From contig ONAM01000028.1 of assembly GCA_900315795.1 (NCBI GenBank), forward strand, positions 1 to 35,988: a stretch of 35,988 nucleotides of DNA, written 5' to 3'. A program made the position numbers and the translations under genes. A model generated the notes under the pieces. That model was not told where the DNA came from. It did no database searches and worked only from the letters and a program-made list of their open reading frames with translations. The stretch comes from Candidatus Avelusimicrobium caledoniensis (GTDB taxonomy: Bacteria; Elusimicrobiota; Elusimicrobia; Elusimicrobiales; Elusimicrobiaceae). Shown here in pieces: positions 1 through 7,162 of this stretch. How positions within the stretch are numbered: the stretch's first letter is position 1; each line of letters starts with the position of its first letter.

Positions 1-44
1 AAGGAAAAATTTTCAGCCCGGAAAAAATAACAAAGGTATTGCGC

Positions 45-77
45 ACAAAAAAACAGGATATAATCCTGTTTTTTGTT
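45..77 (-). terminator. Rho-independent terminator of trmL
   Basis: An A/T-flanked hairpin with a 10-13 bp stem (core acagga/tcctgt, loop tataa) has T runs on both strands. It lies just past the trmL stop on the minus strand and could act in both directions. Confidence 0.75.
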
Positions 78-99
78 ATATTAGATTTTTTTTAGATAT

Positions 100-555
100 T
101 TATTTTTGATTCTGCCGCAGGGCCTCAAACAGCACAATGGCCGCCGAGGAAGATAAATTAAGCGAGCGCACGGGGCCCGTCATAGGAATTGTAAACAAGC
201 GGTGGGCGTAGCGTGTATAAAAATCTTTGGGTAGTCCACACGATTCCGCGCCAAAGATCAAATAACTATCCGGCGGGAATTTGGCATCCCAATACGATTT
301 TTTACCTTTGGTGGACAAGAAAAACATTTTTTCTTCTGAGGGATTTTCGGCGGCTAAAAAATCTTCCCACGTGTTATGGCGTTTGTAATCTAAATTGGGC
401 CAATAGTCTAACCCCGAGCGGCGTATTTCTTTAGACGCGATAATAAACCCGAGCTTGCCAACGAGGTGTAATCTTGTCCCGGTAGCCACGCACGAGCGGC
501 CGATGTTGCCGGTATTAAAAGGGATTTCGGGGTTGACCAAAACAATGTTTAACAT
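100..555 (-). CDS. trmL: tRNA (cytidine/uridine-34-2'-O)-methyltransferase TrmL
   Basis: SPOUT-class (SpoU family) methyltransferase that 2'-O-methylates wobble base 34 of tRNA-Leu species using S-adenosylmethionine. The 151-residue length is normal for the family. Visible signatures are the N-terminal NPEIPFNTGNIGR block, the mid motif FGAESCGLP, and the C-terminal knot motif IPMTGPVRSLNLSSSAA. No clear Shine-Dalgarno precedes the ATG. The gene stands alone, with a terminator hairpin just downstream and a 374 bp structured intergenic region upstream. Family assignment is firm; the exact tRNA substrates are known for the family and not shown here. Confidence 0.93.
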   Translation of the reverse strand: MLNIVLVNPEIPFNTGNIGRSCVATGTRLHLVGKLGFIIASKEIRRSGLDYWPNLDYKRHNTWEDFLAAENPSEEKMFFLSTKGKKSYWDAKFPPDSYLIFGAESCGLPKDFYTRYAHRLFTIPMTGPVRSLNLSSSAAIVLFEALRQNQK

Positions 556-589
556 AATTAATAAATGTTGTTATCTTGCGCTTTATGCA

Positions 590-621
590 CAATGCACAAA
601 ATTAGTTCATTTTGTGCATTG
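590..621. repeat. 12-bp perfect inverted repeat upstream of trmL
   Basis: caatgcacaaaa (590-601) pairs perfectly with ttttgtgcattg (610-621) around an 8-nt loop. Read on the plus strand it is followed within a few bases by a T run (626-630), so it resembles a terminator. It could also be an operator or leader structure for trmL, which starts at 555 on the other strand. No gene on the plus strand needs terminating here. Confidence 0.6.
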
Positions 622-646
622 TTGCTTTTTAGGATAAACAATTTTC

Positions 647-738
647 CAAATTTGGACTATTTTGCGGTCTCGCGGCCTTGACGTAACTACCATTACGTCC
701 GGCGGCCGCCTATATCCCGCAAACTAGACTCAAATTTG
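647..738. repeat. Nested 92-nt palindromic structure in the trmL-glgP intergenic region
   Basis: Several stacked stems share one axis: caaatttg (647-654 with 731-738), tttgcgg (661-667 with 717-723), gcggcc (672-677 with 704-709), and gacgtaa (680-686 with 693-699) closed by a 6-nt loop. I see no ORF of note. Together with the next hairpin it fills most of the 556-929 gap, which holds no recognisable gene. Confidence 0.65.
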
Positions 739-780
739 AAAAATCATATAATCTTTCGCTCTTACCAGTCTTTTGGGCGG

Positions 781-889
781 CGGGACCATTTTTCCGTCCC
801 GGGTAAGTTTTCAGTTTTGAGATAGATAGCCGCCGCAAGTTGTCCCGTAGCGTACAAAAGAAAGTACGTGAGGGACAAGTCGGCGGCTA
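781..889. repeat. Pair of hairpins downstream of glgP
   Basis: A small hairpin, cgggac/gtcccg (781-801), is followed by a long one at 827-889. The long one has tagccgccg pairing with cggcggcta, ttgtccc with gggacaa, and gtac with gtac around an A-rich loop. They lie beyond the glgP stop. Neither has a T tract placed as in a classical terminator. A weaker AATGGA/TCCATT hairpin at 900-926, reading into T5 on the minus strand, is the better glgP terminator candidate. Confidence 0.55.
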
Positions 890-929
890 GATGCTCAAAA
901 ATGGAAACCGTTACTTTGCATCCATTACA

Positions 930-3485
930 TCATTCTTCCCAACGGATAAAGAGCGGCGTTAGCACATTGGGAATATCGTTATTAGCCGGCAGTACGCGTA
1001 ACGCATAATCTTGCCGCCCGCTGTTAAACGGAGCAATGGTTACTTCGTAATTATACGCGTTGTCGGCTTGGCCTACGCATTTCATGGCAACGGCGTTTTC
1101 TTTAATCATGTCTCCGCGCGTGCCGCGTTGACCCAAGTAAAGTTCCACTTGCACGTCTTCCGGCGACAGGCCGCCCAAATTAACGCGCGCTGTAAATTTT
1201 ACTTGTTCGCCCATGGAAATAGCCGATTCCGGTGTGGGCGTGGTATCTGTGATATTGACGCGGTACCAGTTGTCGGCAATTTTTTGACGCCAGGCGGCTA
1301 CGGCTTGGGCTTTGCCGTCTTGGCTTAAAATCTGACCATAATTATTGGCCGGCACGTAAAAGCGTTCGTAATACTCTTTTACCATACGGTTTGTGTTAAA
1401 GAACGGGGCGATGTGTTTGATAGATTCTTTCATCAGGTTGATCCACGTTTTGGATAAACCGTTTTTGTCTTTAGCGTAATAGGCCGGCGCAATTTCCTGC
1501 TCAATTAAGCTATACAGGGCCTCGGCCTCTACGGCGTCGCGTTCGGCGTCCGATTTATAGTTTTCGGCTCCGCCGATAGACCACCCAAACTCACACGGGC
1601 CGACTTCGTCCCACCAACCGTCTAATACGGATAAGGCGAGCGCACCGTTAAGGGCGGCTTTCATGCCACTCGTGCCGCTGGCTTCCATCGGGCGGATCGG
1701 GTTATTTAGCCACACGTCCACCCCTTGCACCATATAGCGGGCGGTGTTCATGTTGTAATCTTCCACAAATACAATCTTACCTTTAAAGCGCGGATCGTTT
1801 TGTGTAAGCCCGACGATAAGTTTAATAAACTCTTTGCCAGCCGTATCGGCCGGGTGGGCTTTACCGGCAAAGACAAATTGTACCGGGCGGGCCGGATTGT
1901 TGATAATTTTGTCTAAGCGGTTTAAATCTTTAAACAGTAGCGTGGCGCGTTTGTACGTAGCAAAGCGGCGGGCAAAACCGATGGTAAGTACATCGGGCCA
2001 AAGGACCTTGCTGGCTTTTTTGACGGTCATTACGTCAAAACCTTGCCGTTTGAGTTGGCGTTTTAAACGGGTTTGCACCAGCGTAATAAGTTTATTCTTG
2101 CGTTCGTTGTGTACTCTCCACAATTCTTCGTTGGGGATAGTATCCAACTGTTTCCACGGTTTTTCATCGGACGGGTCAATTTCGCCCAGTTGGTTATTAT
2201 CCCATAAATACTTGCGGAACAGTTCGTTGAGTTCGTGCGAGATCCACGACGAGCTGTGAATGCCGTTTGTGATGCTGGTAACAGGCACTTCGCTAATGGG
2301 CAGTTCCGGCCACAGATTATGCCACATTTCGCGGCTGACCACCCCGTGTAGTTTAGCTACCCCGTTGCAATAGGCCGATAACCGCAACGCTACGACCGTC
2401 ATACAATACGTAGCAGAAGTTGGTTTTTCTTTGCCTAAGGCCAAAAATTCATCCCATGAGATATGCATTTGATCGGCGTAGTATTGCATATATTTGCGGA
2501 CCAGTATGGGGTCAAAATGTTCGTTCCCGGCGATGACGGGCGTGTGGGTGGTAAATACGGACGAGCCCCACACAATTTCGCGCGCTTGGGCAAAAGAAAG
2601 TTTTTTCTCTTGCATAATATCAATGATGCGTTGGAATAATAAGAACGCGCTGTGCCCTTCGTTAATGTGATAGACCGTCGGTTTAATACCCATGGCGGTT
2701 AACGCTTTTACACCGCCGATTCCTAAAACGACTTCTTGGCGGATGCGGTTTTCACGGTCGCCGCCGTAGAGTTTCTCGGTAATGGCGCGTTGGGCGGGGG
2801 TGTTTTCTTGTAAATTGGTATCTAATAAATAAAGCGAAGTGCGGCCGACCGGTACGCGCCAAATGCACGCTTTGACGTTTTCGCCGCCTAAGGGAATGTC
2901 TACCACGATTTCGTTACCGTTTTTATCCAAGACACGTTCAACGGGCATGTGGGCCCAATCATTATCGGGATATTCTTCGTTTTGCCAACCTTCGCGGTTG
3001 AGCACTTGTTGGACGTAGCCCTGTTTATAAAATAACCCTACGCCGATAATAGGCATACCTAAGTCGCTGGCCGATTTGATGTGGTCGCCGGCTAACATTC
3101 CTAAACCGCCGGAGTAAATCGGCAATCCTTCGCCGATACCGTACTCCATAGAGAAATAGGCCGTTAAGAGTTGTCCGTTTTCGTGTTTGTGGTCTTGATA
3201 CCATGTGTGCGGGTTGTTTTTATAGTTGTAGTAAGAGGTTTTAACTTCATTAACTTGGCGGACAAAATTTTCGTCTTTGGATAATTCTTCAAAGCGTTTT
3301 TGCGGCACGCTACCTAAAAACCATTTCGGGTTGCGTTTAGAGGCGGTCCATAAGTTGTCATCTACTTGCACAAAGAGTAAAATAGCTTGCCAGTTCCATG
3401 TAAACCACATATCATTGGCGAGTTCTTCTAAAAATTTAATGTTTTCCGGCAAGCGCGGTTGGACGTTGAAAGAATGAATTTTCAT
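930..3485 (-). CDS. glgP: Alpha-glucan (glycogen) phosphorylase, GT35 family
   Basis: Releases glucose-1-phosphate from glycogen or maltodextrin by phosphorolysis, using pyridoxal phosphate. At 851 residues it belongs to the longer 'alpha-glucan family phosphorylase' group. The N-terminal ~100 residues form the DUF3417-type domain (ELANDMWFTWNW). The catalytic region carries FSMEYGIGEGLPIYSGGLG near residues 111-129, INEGHSAF, and the cofactor motif EASGTSGMKAALNG with the PLP lysine at residue 609. The ATG is preceded by a good Shine-Dalgarno (aaggag, minus strand) and by a TATAAT box at 3524-3519. It is monocistronic, with the terminator of the upstream transporter behind it. Function is certain at family level; substrate chain length is not readable. 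Confidence 0.96.
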   Translation of the reverse strand: MKIHSFNVQPRLPENIKFLEELANDMWFTWNWQAILLFVQVDDNLWTASKRNPKWFLGSVPQKRFEELSKDENFVRQVNEVKTSYYNYKNNPHTWYQDHKHENGQLLTAYFSMEYGIGEGLPIYSGGLGMLAGDHIKSASDLGMPIIGVGLFYKQGYVQQVLNREGWQNEEYPDNDWAHMPVERVLDKNGNEIVVDIPLGGENVKACIWRVPVGRTSLYLLDTNLQENTPAQRAITEKLYGGDRENRIRQEVVLGIGGVKALTAMGIKPTVYHINEGHSAFLLFQRIIDIMQEKKLSFAQAREIVWGSSVFTTHTPVIAGNEHFDPILVRKYMQYYADQMHISWDEFLALGKEKPTSATYCMTVVALRLSAYCNGVAKLHGVVSREMWHNLWPELPISEVPVTSITNGIHSSSWISHELNELFRKYLWDNNQLGEIDPSDEKPWKQLDTIPNEELWRVHNERKNKLITLVQTRLKRQLKRQGFDVMTVKKASKVLWPDVLTIGFARRFATYKRATLLFKDLNRLDKIINNPARPVQFVFAGKAHPADTAGKEFIKLIVGLTQNDPRFKGKIVFVEDYNMNTARYMVQGVDVWLNNPIRPMEASGTSGMKAALNGALALSVLDGWWDEVGPCEFGWSIGGAENYKSDAERDAVEAEALYSLIEQEIAPAYYAKDKNGLSKTWINLMKESIKHIAPFFNTNRMVKEYYERFYVPANNYGQILSQDGKAQAVAAWRQKIADNWYRVNITDTTPTPESAISMGEQVKFTARVNLGGLSPEDVQVELYLGQRGTRGDMIKENAVAMKCVGQADNAYNYEVTIAPFNSGRQDYALRVLPANNDIPNVLTPLFIRWEE

Positions 3486-3552
3486 GCGTTCTCCTTGAAG
3501 TTATTAAAGTTCTATTTCATTATATAAAATTCGTACGCGTAGCGGGCAATAA

Positions 3553-3577
3553 AAAACCGCCCGGAAAGGGCGGTTTT
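3553..3577 (-). terminator. Terminator between the DUF1646 gene and glgP
   Basis: aaaaccgccc (3553-3562) pairs with gggcggtttt (3568-3577) around a 5-nt loop, followed by a T6 run on the minus strand. It sits 18 bases past the transporter stop codon and ends that transcript before the glgP promoter. Confidence 0.85.
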
Positions 3578-3594
3578 GAAAATGTGTTTTGGGG

Positions 3595-4653
3595 TTACAA
3601 AACGGCTGTTAAAATCACGAAGTAAGCAACCATCAGCGCAAGCCCGAGCCCAAAGGCGGCTTTGACCCATTCTTTACTTTTGATACCCAGTTTAGACGCA
3701 CAAATGATATTGGGGATGTTCCCCGGGATAAGCATTCCGCCCGACACTACTAAACTCATCAACAGAAACGTCAAGGTGCGATCATCAATAGCGGGGGTTA
3801 CTTCAATTGCGGCTAGCGTAGCATTATCCAGCACCGCAGAAAGCATATTGATCCAGTATAACCACGACGCGCTTAAATGGGTAATTGTTTTGAGAGCGAG
3901 CGGTTTTAAGCCGTCTCCTAAAAACACCAATGCTACTACAAAAACATATACCTTCCCCGCGCGAAAAGCGATGCCTTTAAGGGTGCTGTCGCTACCGATA
4001 TGGGCTGCTTTTGCGCCGGGGGCGTGGGCAATGGTGCCTTCGCGTATGGAGCTAGCCATACCGGCCATAAAGATTACACCGCCTAACACGAACCAACCTA
4101 AATGTTCAATGAGGTAAAAAAACCCTGCGTTGTGAGGTTCTCCGGACAGCTTGGAAATTACTACCGTGCCGAGCGGTTCGCCAATAGCCGTGAGTACCGC
4201 CCCCATACCGATAGCGTAACACGCAAAGGTAATCAGTTTAATGCGGCCGTTACGCTCCAGCGGCAACATGACAGCCACCTCCGCTAAAATAAGGGCGGCA
4301 ATAATAGCGGTAATAATACTGGACGTGAGCCCCAAGATAAACACGATAAAAAAAAGTGTCCAACGTAGCCCGATCGCTTTGACCGATTTTTGGGTAAGTT
4401 TTTGCAAGTGGGGGTTAAATTTGCGAAATAAAAGTCCCGCGATGAGTACAGCCAGTGTGATTTTGATAGGATCTAAAAGAGCCGTGAGGACGAGATGTCC
4501 GCTCCATACGTGCGAAACGGTAACGGCAAACGCGCCGCAACAAAATAAAAATACTTCCAAATTTTCTTCTACTTTGTGTACCGTTAGCGGCAGGATGAGC
4601 ACCACTACAATCAGCAGCGACAAGAGCACGGTTTGCAAAACGGATAACTCCAT
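3595..4653 (-). CDS. DUF1646 family predicted cation transporter
   Basis: Polytopic inner-membrane protein with about ten hydrophobic segments across some 352 residues. The C-terminal block SGGMLIPGNIPNIICASKLG and the following KSKEWVK are typical of DUF1646 proteins, annotated in databases as predicted cation transporters related to the ion-transporter superfamily. The transported ion is unknown. An upstream in-frame ATG at 4665 adds four residues, but the GGGGG run between the two ATGs is placed as a Shine-Dalgarno for the second, so I start at 4653. It is the last conserved-looking chromosomal gene before the accessory region. Confidence 0.8.
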   Translation of the reverse strand: MELSVLQTVLLSLLIVVVLILPLTVHKVEENLEVFLFCCGAFAVTVSHVWSGHLVLTALLDPIKITLAVLIAGLLFRKFNPHLQKLTQKSVKAIGLRWTLFFIVFILGLTSSIITAIIAALILAEVAVMLPLERNGRIKLITFACYAIGMGAVLTAIGEPLGTVVISKLSGEPHNAGFFYLIEHLGWFVLGGVIFMAGMASSIREGTIAHAPGAKAAHIGSDSTLKGIAFRAGKVYVFVVALVFLGDGLKPLALKTITHLSASWLYWINMLSAVLDNATLAAIEVTPAIDDRTLTFLLMSLVVSGGMLIPGNIPNIICASKLGIKSKEWVKAAFGLGLALMVAYFVILTAVL

Positions 4654-4687
4654 AAATTCCCCCATAAAAATACGTCAATCGGTTTTC

Positions 4688-4822
4688 AGCAAGCGAACGG
4701 ATTTGCTGCAGTCAGTACGACAAGATCTCGCTACGTGGCTGGCTATTTTAGAAGATTTGGATGCTCAGTACAAAGAACACCCTAACTCCTATTATCCGTT
4801 TACTGATTCGTCATGCCTGTAA
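4688..4822 (+). pseudogene. Possible 3' remnant of an unidentified gene
   Basis: An open frame ends at 4822 and encodes about 44 residues with protein-like composition (DLLQSVRQDLATWLAIL, then YPFTDSSCL). It has no start codon and no ribosome binding site. Upstream the frame runs into the antisense strand of the transporter gene, so only the part after about 4688 could be a true remnant. I do not recognise the family. It may mark the left edge of the accessory region. Confidence 0.3.
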
Positions 4823-4885
4823 CCTTTGACGATATATCTTATTATAGCAAATTAAGGTCAGGACCGTGCCGAGGGCATACCGGAC

Positions 4886-4961
4886 ACACTGGCAGCATAC
4901 CTATAACTGAGTCCGGCCCACAAAGGCCCGTATGGACTCAGTAAATTAGAGCTGCCAGTGT
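4886..4961. repeat. Nested palindrome upstream of the zeta-toxin gene
   Basis: The outer arms acactggcagc (4886-4896) and gctgccagtgt (4951-4961) form an 11-bp perfect stem. Inside it, actgagtcc (4906-4914) pairs with ggactcagt (4934-4942), and ggcc pairs with ggcc in the centre. The rest of 4823-5095 holds no gene. The outer tips share tggcagc/gctgcca with the palindrome at 5928-6017 on the other side of the toxin pair. Confidence 0.7.
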
Positions 4962-5089
4962 AATAGCCCGCTAGGATCCGCCAAAGTGTTTACAAAAATG
5001 TACATTAGACACCTAAAAACCCCAAAAACCAGATGGCTTATGCGTGAGGACACCTGTTTCAAAACTCTCAAAAGGCAGGGGAATTTAGG

Positions 5090-5095
5090 TATAAT
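5090..5095 (+). promoter_or_regulatory. -10 box of the zeta-toxin operon
   Basis: A perfect TATAAT abuts the first in-frame ATG (5096). Transcription would then start near 5102, which is the second in-frame ATG, so the message may be leaderless. No convincing -35 hexamer is visible at the usual spacing. An AGGGG at 5077-5081 is too far upstream to serve either ATG as a ribosome site. Confidence 0.5.
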
Positions 5096-5665
5096 ATGAA
5101 TATGAAGACACTCTTTATCTTAGCCGGAGCTAACGGAAGTGGCAAAAGTACCATTGCCAAAGAACTGTTGCCGGAAGAAAACATTGTCTATGTCAACGCT
5201 GACGATATTGCCAAGGAACTTTGTCCGGAAGACATGCAATCCGTGCGTATCCAAGCCGGTAAAGAGCTCCATGCCCGGATTGATAAGCTGTTTAGTGAAG
5301 GTAAATCCTTTGCGTTGGAAAGTACCTTGTCCGGTGTCGGGCATATTAAAACGATTGAAACCGCCCATAAGCTGGGTTATAACGTAGTGATCCTTTACAC
5401 TTTTGTGGATGATCCGCAGTCCTGTATCGTGCGTATTCAAACCCGTGTCAAGAACGGAGGGCACCCAGTACCGGAAGAAGACGTTATACGGCGTTTTAAC
5501 CGCAGCAAACAGCATTTCTGGAACACTTATAAAGAGTTAGCTGATCACTGGGTACTGTATTATAACGGCGGGGATGACATTGTATCTGTGGCAGAACAGG
5601 ATAAAGGAAACCCCGTTGTAATCTTTGCTGAAAACCTTTATACTATCTTTAAGAGGGATCTATGA
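5096..5665 (+). CDS. Zeta-toxin family P-loop kinase
   Basis: Small P-loop NTPase of the zeta-toxin/AAA_33 type, 189 residues. Zeta toxins phosphorylate UDP-N-acetylglucosamine or related nucleotide sugars and block wall synthesis. Walker A is GANGSGKST at residues 13-21. It is followed by NADDIAKEL, the LESTLSG block, and RVKNGGHPVPEEDVIRRF, which carries the conserved arginines and GGH typical of the chromosomal clade. The actual start may be the second ATG at 5102, given a TATAAT ending at 5095. The stop overlaps the next start by 4 bases (ATGA), implying translational coupling to the 54-residue protein. Toxin activity is inferred from family, not shown. Confidence 0.85.
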   Translation: MNMKTLFILAGANGSGKSTIAKELLPEENIVYVNADDIAKELCPEDMQSVRIQAGKELHARIDKLFSEGKSFALESTLSGVGHIKTIETAHKLGYNVVILYTFVDDPQSCIVRIQTRVKNGGHPVPEEDVIRRFNRSKQHFWNTYKELADHWVLYYNGGDDIVSVAEQDKGNPVVIFAENLYTIFKRDL

Positions 5666-5826
5666 CTGAATTGACAGCTAAACTAACCCGTATTGCAAGC
5701 CGTGCCGTACGTAAAGCACAAGCAGAGAACCGTAAGAACGGGATACCCAACGTATATGTCATCAATGGCAAACACGTATGGCAGATGCCGGATGGATCCT
5801 TCACGGACAAGAACCCACTACAATAA
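5662..5826 (+). CDS. 54-residue small protein coupled to the zeta toxin, candidate antitoxin
   Basis: This short frame runs from ATG 5662 to TAA 5824-5826 and encodes 54 residues. The first half is basic and helical (RIASRAVRKAQAENRK). It is followed by GIPNVYVINGKHVWQMPDG, a compact motif that I recall in small proteins encoded beside zeta-type kinases. The ATGA overlap with the toxin gene supports a real, co-translated gene. By position it is a candidate antitoxin or accessory factor, although classic epsilon antitoxins precede the toxin. A weak hairpin at 5854-5878 (aacccca/tggggtt) follows and may end the transcript. Confidence 0.72.
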   Translation: MTELTAKLTRIASRAVRKAQAENRKNGIPNVYVINGKHVWQMPDGSFTDKNPLQ

Positions 5827-5927
5827 TAACTACATGCCTAATTTATCGTACCTAACCCCATGCGTACTGTGTGGGGTTTACTATTGCTTACAGTACATCA
5901 TAATCAGTAGCAGTATAGATAACCCCC

Positions 5928-6017
5928 TTGTGGCAGCACAGGGCTAAGCGAGCGTTAGTGAGTGCAGACCGGGCCGCCAAGCATGCGTTAGCATGCGCGG
6001 GCGGCGGGCTGCCACAA
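5928..6017. repeat. Nested palindrome downstream of the zeta-toxin pair
   Basis: The outer arms ttgtggcagc (5928-5937) and gctgccacaa (6008-6017) are a perfect 10-bp match. Inner stems are gccgcc/ggcggc (5973-5978 with 6000-6005) and gcatgc/gcatgc around gtta (5981-5996). The left arm also contains an agcgagcgttagtgagtg stretch. The tips match those of the palindrome at 4886-4961. Confidence 0.7.
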
Positions 6018-6039
6018 TAAAGATTATACGCTGGAATGA

Positions 6040-6195
6040 TTTTCCGTTATCATCAAGGACGTTTTTAACTTAACGGTGGACAAACTTAACAAAGGAACCA
6101 ACACGGACCGTGAAAACAAAGAGGATTTGTTTCTAGCAAGTGGTTTATGGCTTGGGCTCAAGTTTTATGTCAAAATAAACTCATTAGAATGTTAA
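6040..6195 (+). pseudogene. Possible C-terminal gene remnant
   Basis: An open frame without a start codon encodes about 51 residues of protein-like sequence (DVFNLTVDKLNKGTN, then LASGLWLGLKFYVKINS). It runs 12 bases into the antisense 3' end of the outer-membrane protein gene. I do not recognise a family. It may be the end of a gene cut by insertion or deletion in this accessory region. Apart from this and the palindrome before it, 5827-6183 shows nothing else. Confidence 0.3.
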
Positions 6196-6957
6196 TCCCA
6201 TCCGTAAGCCGATTTCTTTAGTGGTGTTGTGCGGTTCCATATAATTGCCGCGTACTTCAGAATCGCGGATGTTCCAATAGCGGTAAAAGGGTTCCACAAA
6301 CACGCCTGTTTTCTTTCCTGCTAAATTTGCCTGTATCTTGGCACTCAAGCGCAGACCATATCCTTCGCGTTGATCATGGCGGAGGGTACCATTTTCCATG
6401 TGGCTATTTTGCCAACCAAATAACAGGTAGTCAAACTCACCCTTGAGGACTAATGCCCAAATTTCACTCTTAAAACGCAATTCACCTGTAAAGGGCATGT
6501 ACACATAGTTGGATTCTCGCAAGTAACCGTAAGGGTCTTTGTTCATGTGGTCCTTTAGATAGCGGTAGGCCAAACCGGTGGAAAGCCACACTTGAACGGT
6601 TTTTGATAAATCCAACGCATTGCCCAAATGCAATCGCCCTTCATAGTAATAATCGCCAATGTCATCAAATTGATGAGGGATTGGCGTAGTGGGTGGATTG
6701 GTTGTCAGCCAACCGTCATAATCAGTAGTGCCACCCATCCAACGTCCATCCAAAGCAAAGAAGAAAGCAGACGATTGTAGGCGGTTTTCATAGCGGATGC
6801 TGCCCCCTTGCATACGACCTTTTAGACGGATAGGGGTATTCCCATCCGGTTCCCGGTACGTGTAACTAGAAGTTTCATACGCCACTTCAAGCGATTGTTG
6901 TGCAAACAAAGGCAAGGTTGTAAAAACAACTAAAAGAAGTAATAATTTTTTTATCAT
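6184..6957 (-). CDS. Outer-membrane beta-barrel protein
   Basis: Secreted protein of about 257 residues. A signal peptide (MIKKLLLLLVVFTTLPLFA, then QQ) is followed by alternating aromatic strands, and the protein ends in the barrel-type C-terminus GLRMGLTF with a terminal Phe. Motifs such as YTYREPDGN, LDGRWMGGTTDYDG, GLAYRYLKD and RESNYVYMP resemble a family of uncharacterised outer-membrane barrels found in Proteobacteria. The open frame extends 16 codons upstream to a GTG, but the signal peptide begins at 6957, so I start there. Neither start has a good Shine-Dalgarno. It diverges from the surface-lipoprotein/Slam operon across a 205 bp gap and may belong to the same acquired block. Confidence 0.75.
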   Translation of the reverse strand: MIKKLLLLLVVFTTLPLFAQQSLEVAYETSSYTYREPDGNTPIRLKGRMQGGSIRYENRLQSSAFFFALDGRWMGGTTDYDGWLTTNPPTTPIPHQFDDIGDYYYEGRLHLGNALDLSKTVQVWLSTGLAYRYLKDHMNKDPYGYLRESNYVYMPFTGELRFKSEIWALVLKGEFDYLLFGWQNSHMENGTLRHDQREGYGLRLSAKIQANLAGKKTGVFVEPFYRYWNIRDSEVRGNYMEPHNTTKEIGLRMGLTF

Positions 6958-7092
6958 GAGGTATATTCGATGAGGGGAAGATTTTATTCTGTAAAATTCT
7001 ATCACCCGGTTATTCTAACATTTTCATCTTTGGTTTTCAAATAGGATAATCTTTGCTGTGCTAATTTTACCGTTACTCGTGGTTTATTTCGC

Positions 7093-7122
7093 TTGACAAT
7101 ATACTTATATGTATACTAACAT
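7093..7122 (+). promoter_or_regulatory. Promoter of the lipoprotein-Slam operon
   Basis: A perfect TTGACA lies at 7093-7098. The best spaced -10 is TAACAT at 7117-7122 (18-bp spacer); TATACT at 7112 is closer to consensus but only 13 bp away. A strong AGAGGAG ribosome site follows just before the ATG at 7163. Confidence 0.55.
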
Positions 7123-7162
7123 AAACAAAGTAGGATCCATTTTTGAATAAGAGGAGAAAACT

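Noticed and set aside
4241..4687. Plus-strand open frame opposite the DUF1646 transporter
   Set aside because: It is the antisense of a membrane protein gene and has no coding character; only the tail after about 4688 might be a real remnant.
4886..4961. Integron attC site
   Set aside because: The palindrome lacks the GTTRRRY/RYYYAAC boxes, and no integron tyrosine recombinase is present.
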